Shown piece after piece: positions 1-11,400 of a stretch of 64,000 nucleotides of DNA (its first letter is position 1; every line of letters starts with the position of its first letter). The position numbers were made by a program, and so were the translations under genes. The DNA comes from Carboxylicivirga agarovorans. GTDB lineage: Bacteria; Bacteroidota; Bacteroidia; Bacteroidales; Marinilabiliaceae. The notes below the pieces were generated by a model. It was not told where the DNA came from. It was given only the letters and a program-made list of their open reading frames with translations, and did not search any database. Where the stretch lies: NCBI RefSeq assembly GCF_050589845.1, contig NZ_JBNGPA010000022.1, positions 18,581-82,580 on the forward strand. Reading direction: 5' to 3'.

Positions 1-1023
1 CTTGCCCCACTGTCCGTGTTCCTGCAGGTTATAACCATGATCTGAAACCAGGATCACGATTGTATTTCTATCCAGTTCCAAATCCTTCAGTTTTGTTATG
101 ATCTTTCCGACCAGAGCATCGACGTAGCTTACAGTAGCATAATAACCATGGATAAGAGAAAGGGCTGTTTCATCATCCACACGTTCACCAATAGGCGGTA
201 TACCGGTATATTGTCTCAGCTCGTATGACGGGAATTGCAAAGCTGCAGGCTCACTATCTGAAGCATGGCTATTAGCTGGTTCCTTTATCGACTGAAGCTG
301 ATAGTTTTCCCAATGTCTTTCGGGTGCATTAAAGGGCAAATGCGGACTGATAAAACCAGCCGTAAGAAAGAAGGGCCGATCATCATTTTTCAATTGCTCC
401 AAATCACGCATTACTTTCCGGGTCATTAAACCGTCAATATAGGCAGAATCAGGCACGTTGGCCTTTTCATATGCAGGGCCGCGATTCGTTGCTTTGTATA
501 CTTCAGCATTTTCGTATAGCTGATAATCCCGCCAGAGTGATTCCCACCAGTCGGTTGGTTTCAAACCTTTAGGATTCGTCTCAAAAGCATAGGGGCGCCA
601 TACTTCATCCCAGTCCCTCATACGATCATCCAGGTGATGATAGATCTTACCATTGGAGATGGTCGTATATCCATTTTGCTTAAAAAGCTGTGGTAAAGTC
701 AGTGCGTCCGGGGCATCGTCCTGTACAAAAGTTTTATAATCTCTGAATCGCTGCTGTGTTGGACGCAAGCCTGTTAACATACTGGCTCTTGAAGCCCCGC
801 ACACAGCAACATTACAATAGGCATTAGTGAACAGAATTCCCCTCGATGCCAGTGCATCAATATTTGGAGAGTGAATATGCGACTGCCCATAGCAATTGAG
901 TTCCGGACGCAGATCATCCATGTACAACAGTAATACATTGGGCTTTTCAACCACCTTGCTACATGCTATTAGCAAGGTGATCAAAATGCTCAAAAAAACC
1001 ACTCTATATACTGAAAAACTCAT
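1..1023 (-). CDS. Type I sulfatase, iduronate-2-sulfatase-like lipoprotein (partial, C-terminus off the window)
   Basis: An open frame runs from the ATG at 1021-1023 to the window edge, giving the first 341 residues. It should hydrolyse sulfate esters on a glycan. The N-terminus is hydrophobic and ends in LLIAC, a lipobox with Cys21, so a membrane-anchored lipoprotein is expected. Metal-binding Asp pair in YMDDLRPELNCYG (about 36-37). The formylglycine motif is C75-G-A-S-R, with Ala where most family members have Pro. HLPFNAP and SDHGYNLQEHGQWGK near the cut end fit the iduronate-2-sulfatase-like (S1_7-type) group. It is last in the susC-susD-GH3-GH9-sulfatase run, 28 bp after the previous gene. 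The family is certain; sulfate position and sugar are not known. Confidence 0.93.
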   Translation of the reverse strand, partial: MSFSVYRVVFLSILITLLIACSKVVEKPNVLLLYMDDLRPELNCYGQSHIHSPNIDALASRGILFTNAYCNVAVCGASRASMLTGLRPTQQRFRDYKTFVQDDAPDALTLPQLFKQNGYTTISNGKIYHHLDDRMRDWDEVWRPYAFETNPKGLKPTDWWESLWRDYQLYENAEVYKATNRGPAYEKANVPDSAYIDGLMTRKVMRDLEQLKNDDRPFFLTAGFISPHLPFNAPERHWENYQLQSIKEPANSHASDSEPAALQFPSYELRQYTGIPPIGERVDDETALSLIHGYYATVSYVDALVGKIITKLKDLELDRNTIVILVSDHGYNLQEHGQWGK

Positions 1024-1051
1024 TATGCTTTTTTAAATGCTTATATGAAAA

Positions 1052-2653
1052 TTAGTTATCCTTAAACTCACCAAAACTTCCGGGAATATTCCTGATATGC
1101 TTCTTCAATTCGTTCTGCATATCCAACAGAACAGCCTTGTATTCGTCGGCGTCCGCCAGGTTGTTTTGCTCTCCCGGATCAGCTTCCAGATCATATAACT
1201 GATCGGCAACAGCATAAGCCGGATAGCGTTTTGTTGCAGGAAATTCCGCATCTCCGCCACCCGGAATGATCTGTACGTGGCCAAAAGGCTTCATTGGATC
1301 CGTATTATTAGGCTCCTTACCCCTGATGGCTAGTCTTTTATTGTAGGCGTCTAATATTTCTGCCCGTTCTTCATTGGTAATATCTTTCACCCATCGCGGG
1401 TATCTTAATGCGATGTACTTGTATTTTCCTTTCCTCACGCCACGCGCATAACCAATCTCATAGTACATGGAGGCGTGCTTTTTACTATCTTTCCCTTCCA
1501 GTTCCTTAAAAAAACTTTGACCGTCCATCTCTTTCTTATCGGCTTTGGCTTTTACCATATCAATAATTGTTGGTAAGAAGTCAACATTGGATACCAGCTT
1601 CTCACTAATGTGCCCCACTTTAAAGCCACCGCTTTTCCATATCACGCTAGGATTAGCAGTTGCTCCCTGGTATACAGAACCTTTGGCATACTGTCCATGA
1701 TCGTTAAAGAAGAAAATAACGGTATTATCAAATTTCCCCTTTTCTTTCAATGATTGGATAAGGGCACCAAGAGCATCGTCCATCCACAGGATATTGGCTG
1801 TTTTGTTGTTAATCGGTATTCCGGCTGCTTTCAAACGTTTTGGAATGGTCGAATGATGTGGCAATACATCAGGTGCTTCATCCAGAGTACCCGTTGGAAT
1901 TATATGGCGATCTGCCTTCCATGAACGATTGGCTGCTGTTGGTCCGTGTGGCAATGTTGTCGCGAAATACAAGAAAAAAGGCTTCTCATCAGTCTTCTCA
2001 ATAAAGTTAATGGCAGCTTCTGCAGACCAATCCAGGTTATGCACAGCCAGGCTCATAGGCCCGTTAAAATCCGGATTCTCATAATACAAACCTTCCGCAT
2101 AGTCATAGCCATTTTTCAAATATGCTTGTTGTGTCAGCCTGTAATTCAGCCTTTGCTGTTTCAACACCTTGCTGTCGGCAGTATCTGCTGTTAAGGGTAC
2201 TTTTTTCCATCCTTCCACTTCGTAAACATGGTTCTTGCCAACAGCACCGGTAAAATAACCTTCCTTTTGCAGTATACCGGCCATATTGGTTTCACCGGGC
2301 ATAATATGCGTATTCCATTCAACCACACGCTGATTATCGTTTTTCTTTACCTGTTTGAGAAAGTCAGGATTTGTGGCGCGACTGGCATATTTACCTGTTA
2401 ACACATTGAAACGGCTGGGCGTACAAACGGTAGCACTCACGTGCTGTCCCATCATGATGACCCCTTCATTGGCCAGCATGTCTAAATTGGGTGTCAGGTT
2501 TTTCCCCTTCCCTTCAGGTAAAAAATTAAACATATCACGCGTCATATCATCAGCAATAAAAAAGATGATATTAGGTTGTTGCTTTTGCGCATTAACTGAC
2601 AAAACAGCCAGCCATGCCAATAAGATCAAGCTTGTATATTTAATCAACTTCAT
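1052..2653 (-). CDS. Type I sulfatase (arylsulfatase-like), secreted
   Basis: Secreted sulfate-ester hydrolase of 533 residues. The start chosen is the ATG at 2651-2653, because it gives a clean signal peptide (MKLIKYTSLI... ending VNAQ) and sits 4 bp after the GH9 stop; an in-frame ATG at 2683 would overlap GH9 and add an unlikely N-terminal tail. Asp pair in IADDMTRD (about 35-36). Formylglycine motif C77-T-P-S-R followed by FNVLTGKY. FFFNDHGQYAKGS carries the second metal/substrate site. C-terminal LYDLEADPGEQNNLAD is the usual sulfatase tail. The insertion MFNFLPEGKG after the metal site differs from the other sulfatases here, so it probably has a different substrate position. Substrate unknown. 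Confidence 0.93.
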   Translation of the reverse strand: MKLIKYTSLILLAWLAVLSVNAQKQQPNIIFFIADDMTRDMFNFLPEGKGKNLTPNLDMLANEGVIMMGQHVSATVCTPSRFNVLTGKYASRATNPDFLKQVKKNDNQRVVEWNTHIMPGETNMAGILQKEGYFTGAVGKNHVYEVEGWKKVPLTADTADSKVLKQQRLNYRLTQQAYLKNGYDYAEGLYYENPDFNGPMSLAVHNLDWSAEAAINFIEKTDEKPFFLYFATTLPHGPTAANRSWKADRHIIPTGTLDEAPDVLPHHSTIPKRLKAAGIPINNKTANILWMDDALGALIQSLKEKGKFDNTVIFFFNDHGQYAKGSVYQGATANPSVIWKSGGFKVGHISEKLVSNVDFLPTIIDMVKAKADKKEMDGQSFFKELEGKDSKKHASMYYEIGYARGVRKGKYKYIALRYPRWVKDITNEERAEILDAYNKRLAIRGKEPNNTDPMKPFGHVQIIPGGGDAEFPATKRYPAYAVADQLYDLEADPGEQNNLADADEYKAVLLDMQNELKKHIRNIPGSFGEFKDN

Positions 2654-2657
2654 AGTT

Positions 2658-4355
2658 CTATTTCTCTGATCGGTAAATCGCATCCAGCCCTAAAACCAGG
2701 AAGCTGGCCGATGCATTCCAGTTAATAGCTATTTCATTTGTCGAATAGCTGCATGTTTCATCCAGGTAACTCATTGCAGGGTAACTTGACGGATAGTTGT
2801 CTTTACCACAATCCTGCTGTGCCTGTAAAGATGGACCACCAGCTAATAAACCAGGTATAGGTGCTTCAATACCATCGGCCTTGCAACGCCGGTCGTGCAC
2901 ATGCATCGGTGTTTTTGTTCCAAATCCTGTTACGAATGAATATCCAAGCGGATTAGCCCCCAGCATATATCCAATACATGCATCTGCGGCATGCAGGTAT
3001 TTTTCATTTCCAGTCAACTGATAAGCATGAATAAACACCATGCCCTCATTGGCCAGTTCACTGTTGCTTCCCCAAGGAAACTTTGTAATAGAGATTCGGT
3101 AAGCCGATGTTTCATAGTCCCGGTAAAGCTTATCTGCTATTTTTAACAAAGCTTTCCCACTCTTTTTAGTTAATTCCTTGGCTTTTTCGGTGTCGTTTAA
3201 CAAACTGTATAAACCCAGCGTATTGACACGTGCCCATTGCGGAACTGAAAACCTTTGTTCCTCGAAGCTGACTGCCTGACGGTACTCTTTTTGTCCAGTG
3301 GATAAAAACAACTCTGTAGCTGCCCAAAACCATTCATCATCTATCTTTTTATCATCGTACTGCCCTGTCTGAATATCACCAGGTTGCTTATACAAAACTG
3401 CAGGGTTCTTTAAGCTCCATTGCCACGCTGATTCAGCAGCTGACAAACATTTATCAGCCAAACCGGGATAAACACTTTCAAACGGTTTAATTACCCTGTA
3501 AGATTTGGCCATAGTAGCAGCGAAGTCAAGCGTTGCCGCGGTTGATTTCATAACCACATATCGCTCCAATGGATCTTTATGCGGCATAACCATCCCACAG
3601 AATCGTTTACTGCTTAGTTTATGGTACACTCCCCCATCGTTGGGGTCCTGCATAGTCAGCATCCATTTAAGGTTGATGATAGCTTCATTCAACACATCAG
3701 ATGCTCCGTTCCCACTTTCAGGAATATTCAGGTTGATCGCTTGCGTATATTTTGGAAATGACTCACACAAATGCAATAAGGTGTATGTTGAAATGGCCGA
3801 ATTAACAATATATTTACCATAGTCCCCGGCATCGTACCAGCCTCCAGGCGATGAAATGATCGTACCTTCAGGTCGCTCTTTGCTAGCCGCTGAAGCATGA
3901 ATGATCACCTTGTCATCAGCATGACCCAAAGGACGGGCATAGATCCCTGCATATTGCTCTTTGACCGGTTCAGATACACGTGCCATATAATATGATTTCA
4001 CAAGCGCATTGCCCAGTTCACTATAGTTGTCAGCATTGATACTGACCGAAACAGTTTCCTTGCTGCCTTCCAGTATCAATTCGTACTCTCCGGGAGCTGT
4101 TAATTCAGAAAACTCAGCATAGCAAACCGTGGTGCCCGAATGGGGCCAGTCTTTGGCAACTGTTGTTGTTCCTGATAACACCTCGTCTCCCTTATTATTT
4201 TGCAATTGAAAGGATTGACCGGCATGATCAGGAGTCAGGAATACACGTTTCACAGACTTGGGCATATAGCCAAATTGATTCTGCTGTTGAGCCCAGGCTG
4301 ATGGTATTATTACCAAAGCCATTAAAACGATAATTATATGGTTAATTGTTCGCAT
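2658..4355 (-). CDS. GH9 glycoside hydrolase with N-terminal Ig-like (CelD_N) domain
   Basis: Family 9 hydrolases are inverting enzymes acting mainly on beta-1,4-glucans and related beta-glucans. 565 residues: signal peptide 1-23 (ending SAWAQ), Ig-like N-domain about 24-110, then the alpha6/alpha6 catalytic domain. The catalytic-base region is GGWYDAGDYGKY (Asp175 and Asp178). MHVHDRRCKADGI is the family His/Asp/Arg block, and YSTNEIAINWNAS near the C-terminus carries the likely proton donor Glu541. Length and order match bacterial GH9 enzymes with an Ig module. It lies 6 bp after the GH3 gene and 4 bp before a sulfatase, inside the susCD operon, so it probably cleaves imported or surface-bound oligosaccharides. 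Endo or exo action cannot be told from sequence. Confidence 0.92.
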   Translation of the reverse strand: MRTINHIIIVLMALVIIPSAWAQQQNQFGYMPKSVKRVFLTPDHAGQSFQLQNNKGDEVLSGTTTVAKDWPHSGTTVCYAEFSELTAPGEYELILEGSKETVSVSINADNYSELGNALVKSYYMARVSEPVKEQYAGIYARPLGHADDKVIIHASAASKERPEGTIISSPGGWYDAGDYGKYIVNSAISTYTLLHLCESFPKYTQAINLNIPESGNGASDVLNEAIINLKWMLTMQDPNDGGVYHKLSSKRFCGMVMPHKDPLERYVVMKSTAATLDFAATMAKSYRVIKPFESVYPGLADKCLSAAESAWQWSLKNPAVLYKQPGDIQTGQYDDKKIDDEWFWAATELFLSTGQKEYRQAVSFEEQRFSVPQWARVNTLGLYSLLNDTEKAKELTKKSGKALLKIADKLYRDYETSAYRISITKFPWGSNSELANEGMVFIHAYQLTGNEKYLHAADACIGYMLGANPLGYSFVTGFGTKTPMHVHDRRCKADGIEAPIPGLLAGGPSLQAQQDCGKDNYPSSYPAMSYLDETCSYSTNEIAINWNASASFLVLGLDAIYRSEK

Positions 4356-4361
4356 AACGAT

Positions 4362-6674
4362 CTACTTTACAACAAATGGAATACTTAGTAATTGATTAGT
4401 TTCAGATGAACCTCCAACCATCACCATAAACTCACCGGGATCAACCGTAGGTTTAAAATCTTTGTCCAGGTATTGGAGCATCTCAGGTGTCACGGTAAAG
4501 GTGATCTGTTGTGTTTCCCCGGCATTGAGATGGATACGGCGAAATGCCTTTAACTCTTTAACCGGTCTTGTCACAGGGCAATAGGTATCATTCAGGTACA
4601 ACTGAACGATCTCTTCGCCATCTGTCATTGAAGTATTGGTTACTTCTACACGCACTTTTAATTCTTCATCGGCGCTTATTTTTTCTCTGGACAGTTCAAG
4701 GTTCTGGTATACGAAGGTTGAATAGCTCAGGCCATGTCCAAAAGGATACAATGGTGTTGACAGGTCATCAACATACTTGTGGAAGTAATGTGTTGGTTTG
4801 TGATTGTAAATACACAACTGATGGCCAACACTGCGAGGTATTGAAATGGGTAGTTTACCCGATGGGTTCACTTCCCCATATAAGATCTGTGCTATTGCCT
4901 GACCGCCAAAGCTGCCTGGCTCCCATGCCTCAAGAACAGCGGGAATATGTTCATCGATCCAACCGGTAGCTAAAGGTCGGCCATTCACCAAAATAACGAT
5001 GGTAGGTGTTCCCGATGCATAAACAGCTTCTACCAGTTCCTGCTGTAATCCGGCCAAAGAAATATCTGAGCGTCCTGAATTCTCACCGCAGTTTTTATTA
5101 CTCCAGTCCCAGCGGAATGAATTTTCACCCACAACGACAATGGCTAAATCTGATTTTGAAGCACGTATCTTAGCTTGCTTAACATGGTCAACGGTCACAT
5201 CTTTAGGATTATTACCTACAGGGAAGAAATCGAAGGATGCTGCCTGGTCAATATTTTTCAGGCCTTCTAATACCGTAATGATATTTTCACCTGTTTGTTT
5301 GGCCGACCAATCGCCCAACAAAGTTTCATTATTGGCATTGGGACCGGTAACAAATATGTTTTTATACTTTCCTTTTTCAAGGGGCAATAATTGCTCATTC
5401 TTCAATAACACAACTGATTTTTGCGCTGCTTCAAGGGCTGTATTCTGATGCTCCTTATTGAAAAGTATGTCTGGTGTTTCCTGCTCATTTACAAAGGGAT
5501 TCTCAAACAGGCCTAATCGGAATTTAGCTTCCAGCAGACGTTCCACACTTTCATCGATCCGCTTTTCTGATAAACGACCATCCTTAACCAACTGCACTAT
5601 TGCTTCCAGAAAGTCAGGACCATGCATGTGCATATCCATTCCTGCTTTAACCGTTTGGTAACAAGCCTCAGTTTGGTTTTCCGCCACAAAATGACGGGTA
5701 GCCAGTCGTTCAATATCCATCCAGTCGCTCACAATAAAACCTTCAAAGCCCAATTCTCCTCTTAACACATCTGTCATCATCCACTCATCGGCGTGGCATG
5801 CAATACCATTTAACTCATTATGTGCGGTCATAACAGAAAACACACCGGCATCCACAGCAGCCTTATAAGGTGGTAAAAACACCTCACGGATAGTTCTTTC
5901 TGACAAATCTGTCGGTGCACCGTTAAGGCCATTCACCGATTCGCTTCCGGCTATCAGGTGCTTGGCGCAGGCTATCACATTAAAACTATCCGGATGTGTT
6001 GTATTTTGCAGTCCTTCAATCATGGCAACCCCCATTTCCGCCACTAAAAACGGATCCTCGCCAAATGTTTCACCAACGCGTCCCCATCGGGCTTCGCGAG
6101 CCACATCAACGTTTGGTGTAAAGGTCCATGCCGCACCTGTTGCACGCATTTCTCTGGCGGTTTCCACCGACATCTTTTTAACCAATGCTGTATCCCAGGT
6201 ACTGGCTAAGCCAATGGGTGTGGGATAAACAGTTGCTCCATCCACTAAAGCTGTTCCATGAATGGCATCAATACCAATAAGCAAAGGAATTTTCAGGCGA
6301 CTCTTTTGTGCCAGTGCTTGCAGATAATTGGCTTCTTTCACATCTACCACATGAAGAAAAGAGCCAATTAAGCCCTTTGTTACCAATTCCTCAACATCGC
6401 TAGAGTGCAGATCAGGATAAAATCCCTGGGCGTCACTCTTCTCCATTTCTTCTTTACTCAGGTCCTGCTCAGCCTTGCGCATATGTTCCAGACCAACATA
6501 CTGACACATCTGTGCCACTTTCTCTTCAAGGGTCATGCGTGAGAGCAGATCATAAACCCGCTGCTGAACAGGTGCTGACGCATCAAGATAAACCGTATTT
6601 TCACTGATCTGATTCTGGCAGCCACTTATCCATAACACTAATAAGCAGGCTATTATATGGTACGATTTTAACAT
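4362..6674 (-). CDS. GH3 beta-glycosidase, lipoprotein
   Basis: Retaining exo-acting family 3 enzyme (beta-glucosidase or beta-xylosidase type), 770 residues. The start at 6674 gives a lipoprotein signal with lipobox ISGC (Cys19); the frame is open further upstream but that part looks non-coding. Domains: TIM-like barrel about 35-400 with LIGIDAIHG, WGRVGETFGEDP, CAKHLIAGS and the nucleophile in GFIVSDWMD (Asp317); alpha/beta sandwich about 420-640 with VVVGENSFR; C-terminal fibronectin-III-like domain about 670-770. PFGHGLSYSTF is the typical linker motif. It follows susD by about 130 bp and precedes GH9 by 6 bp, fitting removal of terminal sugars in the periplasm. Exact sugar specificity cannot be read. 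Confidence 0.94.
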   Translation of the reverse strand: MLKSYHIIACLLVLWISGCQNQISENTVYLDASAPVQQRVYDLLSRMTLEEKVAQMCQYVGLEHMRKAEQDLSKEEMEKSDAQGFYPDLHSSDVEELVTKGLIGSFLHVVDVKEANYLQALAQKSRLKIPLLIGIDAIHGTALVDGATVYPTPIGLASTWDTALVKKMSVETAREMRATGAAWTFTPNVDVAREARWGRVGETFGEDPFLVAEMGVAMIEGLQNTTHPDSFNVIACAKHLIAGSESVNGLNGAPTDLSERTIREVFLPPYKAAVDAGVFSVMTAHNELNGIACHADEWMMTDVLRGELGFEGFIVSDWMDIERLATRHFVAENQTEACYQTVKAGMDMHMHGPDFLEAIVQLVKDGRLSEKRIDESVERLLEAKFRLGLFENPFVNEQETPDILFNKEHQNTALEAAQKSVVLLKNEQLLPLEKGKYKNIFVTGPNANNETLLGDWSAKQTGENIITVLEGLKNIDQAASFDFFPVGNNPKDVTVDHVKQAKIRASKSDLAIVVVGENSFRWDWSNKNCGENSGRSDISLAGLQQELVEAVYASGTPTIVILVNGRPLATGWIDEHIPAVLEAWEPGSFGGQAIAQILYGEVNPSGKLPISIPRSVGHQLCIYNHKPTHYFHKYVDDLSTPLYPFGHGLSYSTFVYQNLELSREKISADEELKVRVEVTNTSMTDGEEIVQLYLNDTYCPVTRPVKELKAFRRIHLNAGETQQITFTVTPEMLQYLDKDFKPTVDPGEFMVMVGGSSETNQLLSIPFVVK

Positions 6675-6808
6675 GGTTGTTCGTTTACTGTTGTGTATTA
6701 AGGTTAAGGGTTCTTTGGCATACAGGTGTGAGCGAGCTGAAGTGACAGTAATAACAACTGTCACTTCGCGTTCACTCAACATGTCAATTAAAATGCGATA
6801 ACTCTTAC

Positions 6809-8431
6809 TTAATAACCAGGATTTTGATCCTCGACACCAATGGCATTATTTGACTGAATGACAGTTGATGGAATCGGTAATAAAAGATTTCTCTCTACAC
6901 TTGCCGCATCTGTTGGAAAGTAAAAATCATTGGCTGATTTAAAAATACCTTTACCATAAATATCCTGTCCTTCAGCTGATTTAATAAAATCAAGGTTGGC
7001 ATTATGCTCATTGAACACCTTTGCCAGGTAATCAACGCCACGTCTTCTGACATCAAACCATGTATGCAACTCTCCTACCAATTCCACTAGGCGTTCATCC
7101 ATTATAGCATCACGCAATTCATCCTGAGATGTAAAATCAGCAGTTGTATAATCTATTGGTAAGCCGGTATTGCCACTATTTCTGCTTCGCTCGCGAACTT
7201 CATTTAAATAATCGATAGCAGTTTGAGATAATGGATTTAGTTCATTTTCAGCTTCTGCGGCTATCAGGTACATTTCCGCGAATCGCGAAATAATAAAGTT
7301 ATTACCTGCCGTATTACGGTTCAGTGAACCTGGATCATTCCATTTATTAATGCCAGGGTAAAACAAATAACTGGTTGCTTTTTCATCAATCTTGGTACCC
7401 TTTTTAACAGGATATGAAATGGCGATGGTACCGTTAGTGCGGTTCCAGTTAGTTAAAGCGCCCAGTTTCATACGCTCATCTTCAACGCCACCTACCGCGG
7501 CCAACATACGATCATAGGCTGCTCTCAGCACAATAACACGTCCCCATGAGCCAAAAGCTGCTCCTTCGGTTGTCAAATGAGGTCCTTTAATATTGGGGAA
7601 CGCACATCCTCCATCAGGAACGGTAGCATAGGCCAGCTCAAATATTGACTCGGTTGAGAATTCTTTACTTAAATCAAACAGATCTTTATAGTTTGGCACC
7701 AAACTATATTTGTTGGAAGTAATGACTTCTACAGCATAATCACGAGCTTTTGTCCAGTCTGCACTGGCATTGCTTTCACTTGCTTTACGCAGGTACAGTT
7801 TAGCCAGAAAAGCTTTTGCGGCCCACTTTGAAGGCATAACACTTAAAGGCTGATCTTCATATAAGAAGCCCCAGGCTTCGTTTAAGTCCTTCTCTATTTG
7901 ATCATAAACAACCTCTTTGCTTGCTCTTGGAACATGAGACTCTTCTTCACTCAATATAGGCTCCAGAATCATAGGAACGCCGCCGTACATACGCACGAGG
8001 TTAAAATAGCTGACAGCTCTTGCGAACAAAGCTACTCCCCTGGCATTTTTGGCGATATCATTATCTGGTACAGAATCAGTTGTTGAAATTACAAAATTAG
8101 CTGAAGCAACAGATTCAAACATTCCGTCATAGGTCTTATCAATCCATGCTGTACTTGGTGTCACCTTCATTTGCGCCAGGGGCTTTGCTGAGTTAGCACC
8201 GGTTCTTCTACCCGTTAATCCTGAGTGAAAACCAAGCACCTGATGCATCTGTGCACTATAATAATTATATGATCCAAGCGATTTAAGTACACCCAGCACA
8301 ACTGCATTGGCTGACTCGGGCGTGGCATAAATATCTTCTACAGTTCTGGTATCATAAACCTCTTCTTCAAGCATATTCTCACAAGAAGAAAAAGTTAATA
8401 AAGCGATTATTATATATATAAAATTTTTCAT
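6809..8431 (-). CDS. SusD/RagB-type outer-membrane glycan-binding lipoprotein (PUL 1)
   Basis: SusD-like lid protein of a TonB-dependent glycan importer, 540 residues. Start at 8431 gives MKNFIYIIIALLTFSSC with lipobox Cys17 followed by acidic residues (ENMLEEEVYD), the pattern linked to surface exposure in Bacteroidota. Tetratricopeptide-like helices carry typical motifs: ARAVSYFNLVRMYGGVPMI, KWAAKAFLAKLYLRKA, RFAEMYLIAAEAENEL, and the C-terminal ELVGELHTWFDVRRRG. The protein ends in NPGY, as SusD proteins often do. It lies about 50 bp after susC and should pair with that transporter. The bound glycan is unknown. Confidence 0.96.
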   Translation of the reverse strand: MKNFIYIIIALLTFSSCENMLEEEVYDTRTVEDIYATPESANAVVLGVLKSLGSYNYYSAQMHQVLGFHSGLTGRRTGANSAKPLAQMKVTPSTAWIDKTYDGMFESVASANFVISTTDSVPDNDIAKNARGVALFARAVSYFNLVRMYGGVPMILEPILSEEESHVPRASKEVVYDQIEKDLNEAWGFLYEDQPLSVMPSKWAAKAFLAKLYLRKASESNASADWTKARDYAVEVITSNKYSLVPNYKDLFDLSKEFSTESIFELAYATVPDGGCAFPNIKGPHLTTEGAAFGSWGRVIVLRAAYDRMLAAVGGVEDERMKLGALTNWNRTNGTIAISYPVKKGTKIDEKATSYLFYPGINKWNDPGSLNRNTAGNNFIISRFAEMYLIAAEAENELNPLSQTAIDYLNEVRERSRNSGNTGLPIDYTTADFTSQDELRDAIMDERLVELVGELHTWFDVRRRGVDYLAKVFNEHNANLDFIKSAEGQDIYGKGIFKSANDFYFPTDAASVERNLLLPIPSTVIQSNNAIGVEDQNPGY

Positions 8432-8479
8432 TTGCTTACTTTTTAAATTCTCATTATTAATCAACTGCATAATAGCTCA

Positions 8480-11400
8480 TTAAAAAATGATATTTACACC
8501 TCCAACATAAGACCTTACAGCAGGGAATGAGTTCATATCTATTCCTACTTTGCGTGGATTACCTCTAAAGGCATCTACTTCCGGATCAAAACCAGAATAA
8601 TCAGTAAATGTCAGTAAATTGGTTCCTGTAGCGAATACTTTTATGCTCTGAATAAAGTTAACTTCAGGTGTCCATGTATAAGAAACCGTTACGTTACTTA
8701 ATTTCAAAAATGAAGCATCTTCCACCCATCGGTCAGTGTAAACTGCTGAGAAGGTATTGCTCTGATAATCGAGACGAGGATGTGTATTACTTGGTGCATC
8801 AGTTCTCCATGCATTCAGGTAAGCATCTGCCAATTTGTTTGTACTTGGGTTATGGAAATTATTTGAACGTCCATAGTTGGCATTAAATACATCTCTTCCC
8901 TTAACACCTGTGAACAGGAAATTAAAGCTAAAACCCTTGTAATCAACGGCACCATTAAATCCGTATACAAAATCAGGATTAGGATCACCTATAATGGTCT
9001 GGTCTTTGTCGTCTATGTTTCCATCTGCTGCATCAGGAATACCGTCACCGTCTGTATCTTCTGTAAGCTGGTCAACAAACTTAATGTTACCGGCGGCTAA
9101 TTCTTCACCATAGTATGTTGGCATCTCTCCGCTGTCAACATCCTCCTGCTGAATAATACCATCTGTCTGGTATCCATAGAATACACCAACAGCCTCTCCT
9201 TCTCTAAAGATGTTAACCGGATTTTTGATCTCTTCGTTATTACCGATCTGCTCTCCAAAGTAGGTTGCACCTCCCATATCCTTGATTTCATTGCGGTTAA
9301 GAGAGAAATTACCACCCAAACTTACGTTCCAGTTACTGTTTTGTACCAACGTTGCGTTTAAGCTAAGTTCAACACCTCTGTTTTGAACAGAACCAAGGTT
9401 AATCCATTGGTAAGCATAACCTGCCGATGCAGGTAATGTTACTCGTTGTAACTGATTTTTACTGTATTTATCGTATGCATCAACCGTCAGGTTTAACTTC
9501 TGATCAAAGAAACCTAAGTCCAGACCTACGTTAATCTGTTCTGATGTTTCCCAGGTCAGGTTCGGATTACCCAGACGTCCCGGCACTAATATTTTTTGTG
9601 CATTACCATTTTCATCAGGCTGGGTAGCAAAATTAAATGTACTGCGGGTCGCATAGGCCGGTACGTTACTACTACCTACCTGTCCCCATCCTGCTCGAAT
9701 CTTCAGGTTTGAGAATATATTCAGGTTTTTGATAAAGCCCTCCTCACTCATTCGGTAAGCCGATGAGAACGATGGGAAGAATGCACCTTCCATGCCCTCA
9801 CCCAACTTGTTGGAATAATCCTGACGACCCGTTGCTGTCAAATTCAATTTACCTTTGTAGCTATAGTTCATTCTAAAAAGCATAGAATGATACTTTATGT
9901 TTTGTTTGCTTGTATAGTCGATAACCTGCACAGCACCGCCATTCATGGCACCAGCTTCTAAATAATCATCAATAAAGAAGGAAGACGTTAGCTTATAACG
10001 ATCTAAGATCTTTTGATCAGCCGTTCCTCCGATCGTACCATTAAAACGGTGCTTATCGAAATTGTAGTTAAACTTAATCAACAGATCGGCTACCCAGTGA
10101 AAACTCTCTGTTCCATACTTCTCCCCTAATCCATTTACTTCTTCACCTCTGCGAATACCGCGTCCGAAATAACGTGTACGTGTCTTGTTTTTGTAGTCTG
10201 AACCAAAACGGCCTTCCAGCTTGATATTCTTATGCAGGTCATAGTTTAAAGCAACCTTACTAACAAACAGGTTTTCAACACTTTTATCAGAGTGATCATT
10301 CAACCAGTTATCTGGTGAATTGTACATTTCATCCGGATCAAAATTACCTTCATCATCTAAAGCAACATTCTCCAGAGGCTGCGAAAATACAATAGAACCA
10401 ACCATCGAGCGGTTACCTCCTAATATCTCCGTACCAACCGTCATATCATTTTCAATGCGTGCCGCATTAAAGTTGGTTGTTAACTTTAACTTGTCTGTGA
10501 TCATGCGGTTATTATTCAAACGCATATCATACTTGGTAAAGCCTGTACTTTTAATTACACCATCAGAAGTCAAATATCCCATTGAGAAGAAGGTATTTGA
10601 TTTTTCATCAGCCTTGGAAAAAGACAAACGGTGATTTTGAGTGAATGCAGGCTCAAAATACTCATCTTGCCAGTCGCGGGGTCTGATCTCCACTGAATCA
10701 GGATAAGTATATTTTAGCTCATCAGCCATACCATCAGCAACCCACTCCAATGAATCCATTTCATTCATGTAGTCTGCATATTGGTAACCATCCATCATTG
10801 GCAATGTCCTGTTCACTTCTGAATAGCTGAAACTATTACTATAGGTAATCGTTCCTTTCTTGCCCTTCTTACCTTTTTTGGTTGTAATAAGAATAACACC
10901 ATTCGCTCCACGCGCTCCATAAATTGCTGTGGCCGATGCATCCTTTAAGATTTCCATATTTTCAATATCCTCTGGTGATAAGAAAGCGAATGGATTACTG
11001 GCTGTCATACCAATTGTACTTGATGCTCCTGCCACATCACCCTCTGTATCGAGGATCATTCCATCCACTACATATAGAGGCTGTGTACTACCTGACATTG
11101 AGCCATTACCACGTACCTGAATGTCAACAGCTCCTCCCGGAACACCAGAAGAATTCTTTACATAAACACCGGCTGCTCTACCCTGGATCAACTGATCGAC
11201 TGAAGGCATCCCGGTTTCACCGGCATTTTTAAATGATACAGAGGCCACACTTCCCGTCAGGTCACTCTTTCTCATTTCACCATACCCAACAACAACAACC
11301 TCGTCCAAATCGGTAACATCCTCTCTTAATATTACCTTAAGTGTAGTTTTTCCCTTGGTACTGACTTCCTGGCTTGTGAAGCCAATAAACGAAAACACCA

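Noticed and set aside
2683..2683. Upstream ATG choices for several minus-strand genes (2683, 6782, 8470, 11647, 37231, 57365)
   Set aside because: In each case a downstream ATG gives a proper signal peptide or lipobox, and the extra N-terminal residues look like translated leader or overlap the previous gene.
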